A DNA stretch of 64,000 nucleotides from Psychrobacter sp. APC 3426 (GCF_030408035.1 NZ_JASDCF010000001.1:248001-312000), one strand, 5' to 3'. Shown: positions 9,537 to 18,520, numbered from the stretch's first letter. Notes: generated from the sequence alone by a model not told the origin. Translations and numbers: made by a program.

Positions 9537-10631
9537 ATGTTTTCACCGTCTAAGCATCGTCTTATAAATGACAGTTCTACAAAGTCTGGCTCAGCAGTAA
9601 AGAGTGTTCCAGAAAATGGCACTTTGGAAAACGACAGCCATGCAAACACTTCTGCACAGAGTCATTTAGCACAACTTTGGACATTTATCGCCAACCATCC
9701 AAAATCAATTGCCGTGATTATATTATTGATCTCAATGACGCTATTTTTGACGCTCAATGTCAACGGTTATTGGGATTTTGCCCTACCGTTACGGGGCAAA
9801 AAACTACTGGCACTTATGGTGGTAGGCTATGCGATTGGCGTGTCGACCTTACTGTTTCAAACTCTAACGCACAACCCTATTCTAACGCCATCACTGTTGG
9901 GTTTTGACTCGCTATATGTCTTGCTACAAAGCTTATTGGTGTTCTTTTTGGGCGCGATGAGCTTTACCAGCATCAATCCTATTACCAAGTTCACCCTTGA
10001 AATTGTCCTGATGTTTGGCGCGTCCCTACTGTTGTTTCGAGTGCTGTTCTCAAAAAGCAGTCAGGATTTGACGCGGCTGATACTGGTAGGTGTCATCTTT
10101 GGCGTGTTGTTTCGTAGTTTATCGGCACTGATTGCACGACTGATTAATCCTGATGATTTTGTCGTCGTACAATCTGCCAGTTACGCGCAGTTTAATACGG
10201 TCAATCCCCAGCTACTGGGTATCAGCCTCTTTATTTGTGCCATTAGCGCTGTGTTTATTTGGCGCTGGCGTTATCAATGTGATGTATTAATGCTAGGCAA
10301 ATCGCAAGCCATTAACCTTGGCATTAATTATCAACGCTTAGCCTTTGGGCTGTTAACGGTCATCGCAGTTTTGGTCGCCACGGCAACCGCATTGGTCGGT
10401 CCAGTGACTTTCTTTGGCTTACTGGTCTGCGCGTTAACCAATCGCATCGCGCGTCATATGTATCATAGCGAACGCCTGATATTGGTTAGCTTGGTGGCGA
10501 TGATTTGCTTGGTACTCGGTCAGACAGTGTTTGAGCAAGTATTGGGCATGTCAGGGGTACTGTCAGTGGTCATTGAATTGGCTGGTGGCTTGGTATTTTT
10601 AATACTAATTTTCATGACTCAGCGTCGTTGA
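9537..10631 (+). CDS. iron-siderophore ABC transporter permease 2 (FecCD family)
   Basis: The second permease of the siderophore transporter, 364 residues. A polar N-terminal extension of about 55 residues precedes the first helix. The core shows FecCD motifs: ALMVVGYAIGVSTLLFQTLT, NPILTPSLLGFDSLYVLLQ, VGPVTFFGLLVCALTNRIAR (the ATPase-contacting loop), and a final ELAGGLVFLIL helix. It resembles the FatC/CeuC/YclO branch, the usual partner of the preceding gene. It lies 119 bases after permease 1. Its stop is followed by a 72-bp palindromic repeat that separates it from the ATPase gene of the same operon. Confidence 0.87.
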   Translation: MFSPSKHRLINDSSTKSGSAVKSVPENGTLENDSHANTSAQSHLAQLWTFIANHPKSIAVIILLISMTLFLTLNVNGYWDFALPLRGKKLLALMVVGYAIGVSTLLFQTLTHNPILTPSLLGFDSLYVLLQSLLVFFLGAMSFTSINPITKFTLEIVLMFGASLLLFRVLFSKSSQDLTRLILVGVIFGVLFRSLSALIARLINPDDFVVVQSASYAQFNTVNPQLLGISLFICAISAVFIWRWRYQCDVLMLGKSQAINLGINYQRLAFGLLTVIAVLVATATALVGPVTFFGLLVCALTNRIARHMYHSERLILVSLVAMICLVLGQTVFEQVLGMSGVLSVVIELAGGLVFLILIFMTQRR

Positions 10632-10698
10632 TTACGGCTCATTAAGACTGCACGGATCAAAAAAATTTTAACGACAAGATATATAAATACCTGCAGAT

Positions 10699-10770
10699 GC
10701 TACTGGGATAAGTTTTTTGCAGCCTTTGTCTGCATCGGCACAGCAAGCGATAAAAACTTATTCCAGTAGC
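10699..10770. repeat. 72-bp palindromic dispersed repeat, copy 1
   Basis: Imperfect inverted repeat whose left arm reads GCTACTGGGATAAGTTTTT and whose right arm is its near-exact reverse complement (AAAAACTTATTCCAGTAGC). The unpaired centre contains GGCACAGCAAGC. A diverged copy at 47500-47565 has the same end arms and centre. It lies inside the siderophore transporter operon between permease 2 and the ATPase, so it would be transcribed as a long hairpin. I judge it a small non-autonomous or REP-like element. Confidence 0.75.
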
Positions 10771-10800
10771 GTTATAGTGTTTTTGAATCGGACCAACTGT

Positions 10801-11574
10801 ATGATTAAACTAGATAATATCTCCCACCATATTGGCAAACAACAAATCCTGCATGACATTACCTTGTCTTTACCACCCTCACAAGTGATTGCTTTAATTG
10901 GTCCCAATGGCGCAGGTAAATCGACCTTATTTTCAGTGATGGCACGCTTGCAACCGCTACAGTCAGGACAGGTAAGTTTTACTGTAGATAATGAGGAACG
11001 TGATATTGTTAGCTGTCATGCGCGCACCTTGTCCAAGACAGTAGCGATGCTCGGACAAGACAATCAAGTACAAGGGCGACTGCGTGTGCATGAGCTGCTG
11101 ATGTTTGGGCGCTATCCCTATCATCAAGGGCAACCAACCGCAAACGATGAGCAAAAAGTACAGGATATTATCGAACGCTTTGAGCTGGAGCCATTAGCCG
11201 AGCGTTTCTTATCGACATTATCCGGTGGGCAACGGCAACGCGTGCTGATTGCAATGATTGTCTGCCAAGATACGCCGTATCTCTTGCTCGATGAGCCGCT
11301 AAACAATCTAGACATGTACCATGCGGGTCGCCTAATGCGTGAGCTGCGCGAGTTGAGTCATAATCAGCAAAAAACGGTGGTGATTGTCCTGCATGATATC
11401 AATCAAGCGGCGCAATTTGCCGATACGGTGGTCACCATGAAAGCAGGTCAGGTAACGGCCGTTGGTAAACCTGCCGATGTCCTCACCCAAGAGACGATGA
11501 AAGATTTATATAACGTCGATGTGACGGTATTAAATCACCAAGGTCGTCCAGTGATTGTCGATACATTGTTATAA
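10801..11574 (+). CDS. siderophore ABC transporter ATPase
   Basis: ATPase that powers ferric-siderophore import with the two FecCD permeases. The 257-residue protein has Walker A GPNGAGKST (about residues 34-42), a Q-loop near MLGQDNQVQG, the ABC signature LSGGQRQR, Walker B YLLLDEP and the H-loop VLHDINQA. Its order and motifs match FepC/FecE/YclP. The frame is open to an upstream TTG at 10717, but that extension would translate the palindromic repeat, so I take the ATG at 10801 (MIKLDNISHH). It is the last gene of the transporter operon. Confidence 0.92.
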   Translation: MIKLDNISHHIGKQQILHDITLSLPPSQVIALIGPNGAGKSTLFSVMARLQPLQSGQVSFTVDNEERDIVSCHARTLSKTVAMLGQDNQVQGRLRVHELLMFGRYPYHQGQPTANDEQKVQDIIERFELEPLAERFLSTLSGGQRQRVLIAMIVCQDTPYLLLDEPLNNLDMYHAGRLMRELRELSHNQQKTVVIVLHDINQAAQFADTVVTMKAGQVTAVGKPADVLTQETMKDLYNVDVTVLNHQGRPVIVDTLL

Positions 11575-11701
11575 TGACGCTTCACCATAACTCCCATATA
11601 GTTGATTCAATATATGAACGATATGCAAGACTGGAAATCTCACATAGCGTATCGGCTTCATTTGATATGAGATATATGGTATCGCTGTTTGTGCTCACCA
11701 G

Positions 11702-12457
11702 TTATAGCCCTAATGCAGCATCTTCCCGCTTCACAATTTTATGCTCATCTTCACTGCTATCGAGCTTCCAATAACTTGAAATATACAGATGGCTCTTAGT
11801 CACTTCTTTTTCTTTAAAATACCGTCGTAGCGCTCGCATACTATTAAACTCACATGCTGCCCACACTGCAGGTGTCCCGCCTAACCAGTCAAGCGCTTTA
11901 ATACGCTCAAGTATTGGGTAGTGGCTGTCACTTGCTATTGCATTCACAACCCACTCAATCTCGATATCTTTTGGCTTTTTTAGAGATTGGATATCATCCT
12001 CACTCAACACCTCTATGACTGCGTAGCCGACTGCATCCTCTGGCAGCTTTGCCAAATTAACCGTGATGGCTGGTAAGGCTGTCATATCGCCTGCTAGCAA
12101 GAACCAATCTGCCTCATGATTGATGTGTTTCTTTGCACCTGGACCACCAATCAAAATAGTGTCACCGACTTGAGTCGTTTTGGCCCAGTGCGATGCTGGC
12201 CCTTCGGCACCTTTATGATTGAGACCGTGTAATACAAAATCGACATCCATCTCATCAGCGCGCTGCTGGATAATGGTATAGGTACGCATGATTGGTTTTT
12301 GCCCTGCCTCTTGTGCAAACATCAATTTGATATAGGCGCTTTCTTGGTCTGCTGGGAAGTTTTTCATCCCTTCCCCTCCCAAAGTAATACGGCGCATATT
12401 GGGTGTGATATCAGCGATACACTTTACTTCTAATACTCTTGGGCTAGGTTTACTCAT
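11702..12457 (-). CDS. siderophore-interacting protein (ViuB-like ferric reductase)
   Basis: Cytoplasmic flavoprotein expected to reduce and release iron from imported ferric siderophores. The 251-residue protein has an N-terminal FAD-binding barrel with the flavin motif RTYT (residues 58-61) and a conserved TPNMRRITLGGEGM segment. A C-terminal NAD(P)H-binding domain follows, with DWFLLAGDMTALPAI and VWAACEFNSMRALRRYF. These are the hallmarks of the SIP/ViuB family. It is convergent with the transporter ATPase gene and downstream of the TonB-dependent receptor on the same strand, though a terminator separates it from the receptor. I saw no Fur site directly before it. Confidence 0.88.
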   Translation of the reverse strand: MSKPSPRVLEVKCIADITPNMRRITLGGEGMKNFPADQESAYIKLMFAQEAGQKPIMRTYTIIQQRADEMDVDFVLHGLNHKGAEGPASHWAKTTQVGDTILIGGPGAKKHINHEADWFLLAGDMTALPAITVNLAKLPEDAVGYAVIEVLSEDDIQSLKKPKDIEIEWVVNAIASDSHYPILERIKALDWLGGTPAVWAACEFNSMRALRRYFKEKEVTKSHLYISSYWKLDSSEDEHKIVKREDAALGL

Positions 12458-12545
12458 TGTTAGCTCCCTTTATTTTTGCTGTTAGCTTTTAAATATTGAC
12501 AGGACTCTTTCTTAGCGTGTCTTCATCTCAAAAGTATCCATAAAA

Positions 12546-12576
12546 AAGCCAGCTCTCTTAGACAGAAAGCTGGCTT
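12546..12576 (-). terminator. terminator after the TonB-dependent receptor gene
   Basis: Stem AAGCCAGCT/AGCTGGCTT. On the minus strand it is followed by a run of six T. It lies 33 bases beyond the receptor stop codon and so should end the receptor transcript before the siderophore-interacting protein gene. Confidence 0.75.
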
Positions 12577-12608
12577 GTTTGCTTTGCTAATAAATAATAA
12601 ATGCAGTC

Positions 12609-14723
12609 CTAAAACTGATAGGTTAAAGAGGTTTTGATATTACGACCCATCTCAAAATCTGTATAATTATCGTCTAATGCATTGTTACGTGAGGCATGGC
12701 TAGCATAAGTCTCATCAAAAAGATTATAGACGCCCAATGTTGCTTTTAACCCTTCAACCTGAGTTGGCGTATAGGTCATAAAAATATCATGCACATCGTA
12801 GTTTGGCTTTTTGATGTCATCGCCACCTGTATTAGGTGTCACTGAGGCAACATAGGTACTGCGCCAGCCAAGCTCCGTAGTATCCGTCGGCGCGTAACCA
12901 AGGTTGACCATATATTTATCACCAGACTCAGAGCTACTGCCGCTCACTGAAGCGATATTATAGCCAGTGTCTTCACCCTTACTGCGGGCGCGTGCATAGC
13001 TAAGACCCATGTTAAAATTATCTACTTTATAGTCGGCGGCGAGCTCTACACCTTTGATTTTAAAGTCTTCGTCTTTGTTAATCACACCTTGGCATAGCTC
13101 AGGAGCATCAGTAGTGCCAGGCTTGCCAGTGCTACAATTTAACCCCGTTCTACTACCACCTGAACGGACAAACTCAATATAGTTTTCAATATTGGTCTCA
13201 AAATACTTAGCACTTAGTTGTAGCGCATCATCAGCAGTCGTTAGACCACGAAGCGTCGTCGCCAACCCAACTTCAGCGTTTGAGCCTTCTTCTGCCTTTA
13301 AATCACTATTGACATAAGTATCTGCGCCATCTTTGTTAAAAATCGCTTGGCTTAAGTCAGGACCATTAAACAGCTGCGTATAGCTAGCAAACACTTGAGT
13401 ACTTGGTAAAATCTCATAACTGGCCGCCAACGCACCAACGACATTGTCGTAAGTCTTGCCCGCTGAGACAAATTCAGGTGACTCATAACGGTCATAACGG
13501 ACGCCTGGTGTTAGGGTCAATTTGCCCATTTGCCATTGGTCTTCTAGATATACTGACGTGTTTTTTGCCTCATCAGTGCCTGTACTAGCACCATCACGTG
13601 CCATCTCTGATTCTTTTTTGTAATGCTCAACGCCAGCAATCAGCTTATGCGTCCCTGTGATGCCATCGACGATAGCGCTATCAATAATACTGGTATTCTG
13701 GATTTTGGCACCAGTGGTTTTAACACCCGCTTCCCAGTCATAGCCAGGATTTTTGGTATAGTCCGTATCCCGTGAGATAGTCGTTTCTGTTTGATACACA
13801 TTGGTATCAACGTCTATTAAGCGATTCACTGGATTATAACTATAATCTAGCGTATAGGTATCACGCTTTACTTTTTGCGGCAGAATCTCGTTCCAACTTC
13901 CCACCCCTGGACTTGCCGGGAAATCGGGACGTAATGGGAATAGACCTTCATTTTCAGTACGGCTAAAGCCAGCACCAACATGATGGTCATCACCAATATA
14001 AGCACCCGCTTTTAATAGGATGTTTTCGCCTTCGCTGTCTTGTGTTTGAATATCACGGCCACTGCCATCTTCACCAGCATTGGCATCTCGTTTGCCATAG
14101 TACGCCAATAAATCTACGTTTTCAGCTGGAGCAGCATACACAGTTGCTGACGTTAATAGCTCGTCGTTATTGCTGCCATATCCTGCGTGTAGTTTGGCAC
14201 CAACTTTTTGACCGGGTTTGAGCAAGTCTGCCGCGTCTACAGTTTTAAACGCCACCGCACCACCGATCGCATCATTACCCAGCGTGACTGAGTTGTTACC
14301 CACCGATACGTCTGCTTGTTTTAATAGGTCTGGGTCGATAGTCACATCACCCATATGATAAAACATCGCGCCTTCTTGACGCGCGCCATCGATCGTGACT
14401 TTTAGATTGGTATCATCAAGACCACGTACGCGCACGCGCTGATTCACTGATGATGTACCACCAACTTCAACTCCTGGTACGACGTCTAAAAAGTCACTTA
14501 AATGGCTGGCTTGCGCGGCTGGCGTATAGTCTTCTACATACACACCATCGTTTTGCACTCTATCTCGTACTGAACTATTGGCGGTCACCGTAATGGTTTG
14601 CAGCGTGGTACTTGGCAATTCCTCTGCCGCTGCATTAGCCGCTTGTGTCCACAATATAGCAGCCACGCCCATAGATAATAGGGTCAATTGATTAGACGAG
14701 ATTGGTAACTTTACTTCACGCAT
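12609..14723 (-). CDS. TonB-dependent outer-membrane receptor
   Basis: A 704-residue outer-membrane receptor importing an iron complex with energy from TonB. A signal peptide ends near AANA (about residue 32). A probable TonB box (LQTITVTAN) follows, then the plug domain with VVPGVEVGGTSSVNQRVRVRG and the IDGARQEG motif. The rest is a 22-strand barrel with repeated aromatic/Gly strands, ending in Phe (LTYQF) as outer-membrane proteins do. The VRGLDD..VTIDGARQ plug resembles haem/haemoglobin-type receptors, but the neighbours argue for a siderophore, so I leave the substrate open. A Fur-like site lies about 200 bases upstream. Confidence 0.88.
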   Translation of the reverse strand: MREVKLPISSNQLTLLSMGVAAILWTQAANAAAEELPSTTLQTITVTANSSVRDRVQNDGVYVEDYTPAAQASHLSDFLDVVPGVEVGGTSSVNQRVRVRGLDDTNLKVTIDGARQEGAMFYHMGDVTIDPDLLKQADVSVGNNSVTLGNDAIGGAVAFKTVDAADLLKPGQKVGAKLHAGYGSNNDELLTSATVYAAPAENVDLLAYYGKRDANAGEDGSGRDIQTQDSEGENILLKAGAYIGDDHHVGAGFSRTENEGLFPLRPDFPASPGVGSWNEILPQKVKRDTYTLDYSYNPVNRLIDVDTNVYQTETTISRDTDYTKNPGYDWEAGVKTTGAKIQNTSIIDSAIVDGITGTHKLIAGVEHYKKESEMARDGASTGTDEAKNTSVYLEDQWQMGKLTLTPGVRYDRYESPEFVSAGKTYDNVVGALAASYEILPSTQVFASYTQLFNGPDLSQAIFNKDGADTYVNSDLKAEEGSNAEVGLATTLRGLTTADDALQLSAKYFETNIENYIEFVRSGGSRTGLNCSTGKPGTTDAPELCQGVINKDEDFKIKGVELAADYKVDNFNMGLSYARARSKGEDTGYNIASVSGSSSESGDKYMVNLGYAPTDTTELGWRSTYVASVTPNTGGDDIKKPNYDVHDIFMTYTPTQVEGLKATLGVYNLFDETYASHASRNNALDDNYTDFEMGRNIKTSLTYQF

Positions 14724-14926
14724 AACACACTCACTTTGGTTACTGTCAGAATTAGGTTTTTTTAAAAGACTACTTTCAAAGCCGTTACTTAACGGTTTTT
14801 CCCAGATCGGATGCTTTATAAATCTTCGTGCTTTACCAATCTATGCGTTAACGTTCTCTAGATTTTTAAACACTGTTTAGTAGATATCTTCGAGTCATTC
14901 ATGCGAATCGCATTGCAAACGTTAAT

Positions 14927-14945
14927 GATAATGATTAGCATTTGA
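14927..14945 (-). promoter_or_regulatory. Fur-box-like site upstream of the receptor gene
   Basis: The 19-mer starting GATAATGATTAGCATTT agrees with the Fur consensus at 14 of 19 positions by my count, about 205 bases before the receptor start. The remainder of the 14724-15170 stretch shows no gene. Confidence 0.6.
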
Positions 14946-15170
14946 ATAATTAGGTGCATAATAACGAAGTATTAACAATTTGGCAATAATTAATGTGAGG
15001 AATTCACTGTAATGATTGGTTTGTAAATGAAGTATTGAGATGGAGGCTTGCTGCTCAGTTGCTATAAATAATTGATACTCTCAGGTTTTTTTGTCTGGAG
15101 AGCTTAAAACATGCTCTTTAGACAAATCATTATTGCGCTATAAATAAACCTGCTCGCATGAAAAAAAACA

Positions 15171-15223
15171 TTGCAATAGCACACCCTTCAACTATACTCT
15201 TATATAGCTGACCAATTAGTCAG
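15171..15223 (+). promoter_or_regulatory. purine permease promoter with RutR-type operator
   Basis: A -35-like TTGCAA (15171-15176), a 16-base spacer and a -10-like TATACT (15193-15198) are followed at 15208-15223 by the palindrome CTGACCAATTAGTCAG. This resembles the RutR operator TTGACCA-N2-TGGTCAA and the second copy at 17833. The operator would lie at the start of transcription, fitting repression. It leaves an untranslated leader of about 220 bases before the permease gene, with tandem GATACTGT motifs at 15326 and 15342. Confidence 0.6.
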
Positions 15224-15432
15224 GTTTTTATTACAATGATTGGCAATCTTGATAAATAATAGTGATCTAAGATTATTTATTAGCACAAGGATAAGTGCGA
15301 TTCTTTGTTGGATAGGTAAGCAATAGATACTGTGATAGTACGATACTGTCTGTATCGGCTCTCAGTGTTTTTAACGTTGCTACGTGAGCGCCACAAAGAT
15401 TGGACTAAAAGTCACTTCAGGAGGAAGCCAAA

Positions 15433-16839
15433 ATGAGTGAACATACTCAAGGGAACCCCGATTTATTATATGGTTTACACGACCGACCAGCCCCTGCAAA
15501 AGCCTTTCTAGGTGCGAGCCAGCATGTGCTCGCTAGCTTTGTCGGTATTATTACACCCTCATTAATTATAGGCGGCGCCCTAGGTTTGGGAGAGCATATC
15601 CCCTATCTCATCAGTATGTCATTGATGGTATCTGGGGTTGCCACCTTTATTCAGACGCACAAAGTTGGACCCATAGGTTCAGGGCTGATGGCGCTACAGG
15701 GCACCAGTTTTGGCTTCTTAGCTGCCGTATTGGCTGCAGGTTTTGTCGTAAAGAACAAAGGCGGAAGTCCAGAGGAAATTCTCTCTGTCATTTTTGGCGT
15801 GTCATTTATTGGGGCGTTTATTGAGATATTCTTAAGTCGATTCATCACTCGACTGAGATCATTAATGAACCCTATCGTGACTGGGTGCGTCATCGTCACT
15901 ATCGGTCTGTCATTAACCAAAACAGGTCTCACGGACTTGGCAGGCGGTGTCGGCGCGCAGAATTTTGGCAGTATAGAAAACCTCTTGCTCGGTGGCGGTG
16001 TGCTGGTCAGTGTGGTACTTATCAGTATTATTGATAATAAAGTTATTCGCTCCAGTGCCATCTTTATTGGATTGATGCTCGGTTTGATAGCGGCAATCTT
16101 TTTAGGTCGGATTGACTTCTTTTTGGTTTCTCAAGCGCCTCTTTTTACTTTACCGCAGCCTTTCAAGTTTGGCTTTGGTTTTGAATGGCAAGCTTTTATA
16201 CCCATTGCTTTCATGTATGTCATTACCAGTATTGAAACGTCAGGAGATTTAACAGCGACATCGATGATATCTGGTGAGCCAATCAAAGGGCCAGTGTATG
16301 AAAAACGCATTAAGGGTGGGGTGTTAGGTGACGGGGTCAACTCGCTGATAGCCGCGGTGTTTAATACCTTCCCAGTGACGACCTTTAGCCAAAATAATGG
16401 TGTCATTCAGATGACGGGTATCGCCAGTCGCTATATTGGTTTTTATGTGGGCGGTATTTTATTTATCATGGGCATGTTCCCTATTATTGGGGCTGTTTTT
16501 ACGCAATTGCCAAAGCCAGTCGTTGGCGGGGTAACGCTACTGATGTTTGCCACTGTTGCCACTGCTGGTATTCGTATCCTATCGACGGTCGACTTTACGC
16601 ACCGTAATATTATGATTATCGCAACGTCGCTTGGTCTATCTATGGGCATCGCTTTTGTCCCTGATGTACTGTCACAGACACCACAGCTGTTTCAAAATAT
16701 ATTTGGTTCAGCGGTAACAATGTCAGGCATCGTCGCCATTACCCTTGATATGATTTTACCCAAAAACTATGGCACTGAATTTGATACGCCAGAGCAGTAT
16801 CTTGATGATGAACTACAACCGCTTAGACAAAAGATCTGA
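15433..16839 (+). CDS. NCS2-family purine (urate/xanthine) permease
   Basis: Inner-membrane proton-coupled importer, 468 residues with about 12-14 hydrophobic helices. NCS2 signatures are present: ALQGTSFGFLAAVLAAG in the helix 3 region, the FMYVITSIETSGDLTATS segment with the conserved acidic substrate-site residues, and SQNNGVIQMTGIASR near helix 10. A GGAGG lies 8 bases before the ATG. The RutR-type operator upstream and the urate-degradation genes that follow make urate or xanthine the likely substrate. The sequence alone does not decide between them, nor exclude uracil. Confidence 0.85.
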   Translation: MSEHTQGNPDLLYGLHDRPAPAKAFLGASQHVLASFVGIITPSLIIGGALGLGEHIPYLISMSLMVSGVATFIQTHKVGPIGSGLMALQGTSFGFLAAVLAAGFVVKNKGGSPEEILSVIFGVSFIGAFIEIFLSRFITRLRSLMNPIVTGCVIVTIGLSLTKTGLTDLAGGVGAQNFGSIENLLLGGGVLVSVVLISIIDNKVIRSSAIFIGLMLGLIAAIFLGRIDFFLVSQAPLFTLPQPFKFGFGFEWQAFIPIAFMYVITSIETSGDLTATSMISGEPIKGPVYEKRIKGGVLGDGVNSLIAAVFNTFPVTTFSQNNGVIQMTGIASRYIGFYVGGILFIMGMFPIIGAVFTQLPKPVVGGVTLLMFATVATAGIRILSTVDFTHRNIMIIATSLGLSMGIAFVPDVLSQTPQLFQNIFGSAVTMSGIVAITLDMILPKNYGTEFDTPEQYLDDELQPLRQKI

Positions 16840-16937
16840 AAGTTATTGTCAGGTCTGTTCTTATCATTGCGGTAAACTGACATGACAGAATTTATGATTG
16901 GCTGAGTAAAATACATCAATGCCTATTAGCTGTCGTT

Positions 16938-16961
16938 GTCTATTAACTATCGTTAATAGAC
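16938..16961. terminator. palindrome between permease and regulator genes
   Basis: Perfect 10-bp stem GTCTATTAAC/GTTAATAGAC with loop TATC, ending one base from the regulator stop codon in a convergent gap. It lacks a clear T-run on either strand, so terminator activity is only possible. Confidence 0.4.
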
Positions 16962-16962
16962 A

Positions 16963-17700
16963 CTATTCTAGCCCGCAACCACGCAAGATAAATGGTACTA
17001 AAAAATTCGCGGCACGTGCTTCATCCTGCTGATCATATTCACCCTTACCCATCAGACCAACGATTTCTGCTTCAAACTCAGCATATCGTTGCGTCGTGGC
17101 CCAAATTAAGATTAATAGCTGTAATGGATCACTAACACCTATTCGGCCTTGCTCATACCAAGTTTTCATAACTTTGGATTTATCAAGTGCCCACTCTTTC
17201 ATCGTCGTTGACATAAAATCGTGCAGTTGTGGTGCCCCGCCAATGACTTCAAGGGCGAACAACTTATGTTGGTTTGGATGAGCGAATGCTTGATGCAGTT
17301 TAGTGCGCACAAATTTTTCAATCACCTCTTTGGGGTCACTCTCGACTGTCATGGTGACTAAGCCTTCATTCCATTCTTGAATAATAGAATGTAGAACAGC
17401 CTTGTACAGGTTCTTTTTATTTTTAAAATAATAATGAATATTGGCTTTTGGTAGCTCAGCCCTGTCCGCAATACCTTGCATCGTGGCACCACGAAACCCT
17501 TGTAACACGAATTCTTCTTCTGCAGCTGCCAATATGACAGCCTCATTGTGCGCGCGAATGTCTTGCTGATTGCGTTGGACATTTTGCGGTACAAGGACAT
17601 CTAAGCTCTCTGGCGTATGAACGTCAGTATTATGAGCTGTGTCTTTTTTAGTTGTGCCACTTTTATTCGTACCACTTTTGGTTGGATCGCTGGTAGCCAT
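16963..17700 (-). CDS. RutR-like TetR family regulator
   Basis: Probable ligand-responsive repressor of purine catabolism. The 245-residue protein has a Ser/Thr/Lys-rich N-terminal tail (about 1-45), a TetR helix-turn-helix (VLQGFRGATMQGIADRAELP then ANIHYYFKNKKNLY, about 60-100), and a RutR/YcdC-type C-terminal domain (HKLFALEVIGGAPQLHDFM, then LLILIWATTQRYAEFEAEI). RutR in Escherichia coli binds uracil and thymine and recognises TTGACCA-N2-TGGTCAA. Near-identical palindromes lie at 17833 (between this gene and uraD) and at 15208 (before the permease). The effector here may be a purine derivative; that is inference. Confidence 0.82.
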   Translation of the reverse strand: MATSDPTKSGTNKSGTTKKDTAHNTDVHTPESLDVLVPQNVQRNQQDIRAHNEAVILAAAEEEFVLQGFRGATMQGIADRAELPKANIHYYFKNKKNLYKAVLHSIIQEWNEGLVTMTVESDPKEVIEKFVRTKLHQAFAHPNQHKLFALEVIGGAPQLHDFMSTTMKEWALDKSKVMKTWYEQGRIGVSDPLQLLILIWATTQRYAEFEAEIVGLMGKGEYDQQDEARAANFLVPFILRGCGLE

Positions 17701-17832
17701 AGTTAATAACGCCTGTAAGGATGGTCAGTGAGTGGCTATGCGCCAATAATTTACATTTTAGTAAATCGTAAGGCTTGCCGTCCAATTTTTATCGGACATA
17801 ACTCACTAAAATAAATTATTTACATAAAGTAG

Positions 17833-17848
17833 TTGACCAAATGGTCAG
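17833..17848. promoter_or_regulatory. RutR-type operator in the regulator/uraD divergent region
   Basis: The sequence TTGACCAAATGGTCAG is a near-perfect match to the known RutR operator. Like the copy at 15208 it is followed by GTTT. Its position between the divergent regulator and uraD genes suggests autoregulation plus control of the uraD operon. The rest of the 17701-17998 gap holds no gene. Confidence 0.7.
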
Positions 17849-17998
17849 GTTTAAGGAGAATGGTTAATAATAAACCAATTAATCGTTGATGAATACCTTT
17901 AACATGAGGTTGTTCATCAATAAATATTAGCATGTCACTATAACCAATATCAGCTTATTCAACCCCATGGACTGGGGACAAAGTAAAAGGATGTCACT

Positions 17999-18520
17999 GT
18001 GAAACTATCGCTACCACAATTCAATGACCTATCTCTAGCCGACGCCACCTCACGTCTATTGACCTGTTGCACCAGTACCATCTGGGCCCATGAGTTGGCA
18101 AACGCGCGTCCTTTTGCTGATATAGATACTTTACTGGCCCGTAGCGATGAAATATGGGAGCAAGCTCAAACGACTGAAGCCAATTTGCTTGAGGCGTTTG
18201 ACGGTCATCCGCAAATCGGCAATGTCGATTCCTTAAAAGCAAAATACCGCAACACTCAAGACAGTGCCGCGCATGAGCAATCAGGCGCAAATGATGCTGA
18301 GGATGACGTGATTGCCGCATTGGCGCAAGGCAATCAAGATTATCTCGATAAGTTTGGGTTTATCTTTATCGTGTTTGCGACTGGCAAAAATGCCCAGCAA
18401 ATGCTGGATTTACTGTTAGCACGTTTGCCAAACGATCGCGCTACTGAGCTGGCTAATGCCGCTGCTGAGCAAAATAAAATTACTCGTTTACGCTTACAGA
18501 AACTGCTAGGCGCTGAGTAA
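17999..18520 (+). CDS. uraD: OHCU decarboxylase
   Basis: Converts 2-oxo-4-hydroxy-4-carboxy-5-ureidoimidazoline (OHCU) to S-allantoin, the third step after urate oxidation. The 173-residue protein carries the family HP motif with catalytic His70 in FDGHPQIG, the ARPF segment near residue 36, the HEQSGA motif, and FGFIFIVFATGKN, ending with a region like ITRLRLQKLL. The start is a GTG with AAAGG 8 bases upstream; an ATG at 17991 is out of frame. It is the first gene of uraD-uraH-puuD-puuE-allE-allA, with a RutR-type operator about 150 bases before it. Confidence 0.92.
   Translation: MKLSLPQFNDLSLADATSRLLTCCTSTIWAHELANARPFADIDTLLARSDEIWEQAQTTEANLLEAFDGHPQIGNVDSLKAKYRNTQDSAAHEQSGANDAEDDVIAALAQGNQDYLDKFGFIFIVFATGKNAQQMLDLLLARLPNDRATELANAAAEQNKITRLRLQKLLGAE

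Noticed and set aside
10717-10800. N-terminal extension of the siderophore ATPase from a TTG
   Set aside because: The extension translates the palindromic repeat; the ATG at 10801 gives the normal family start.
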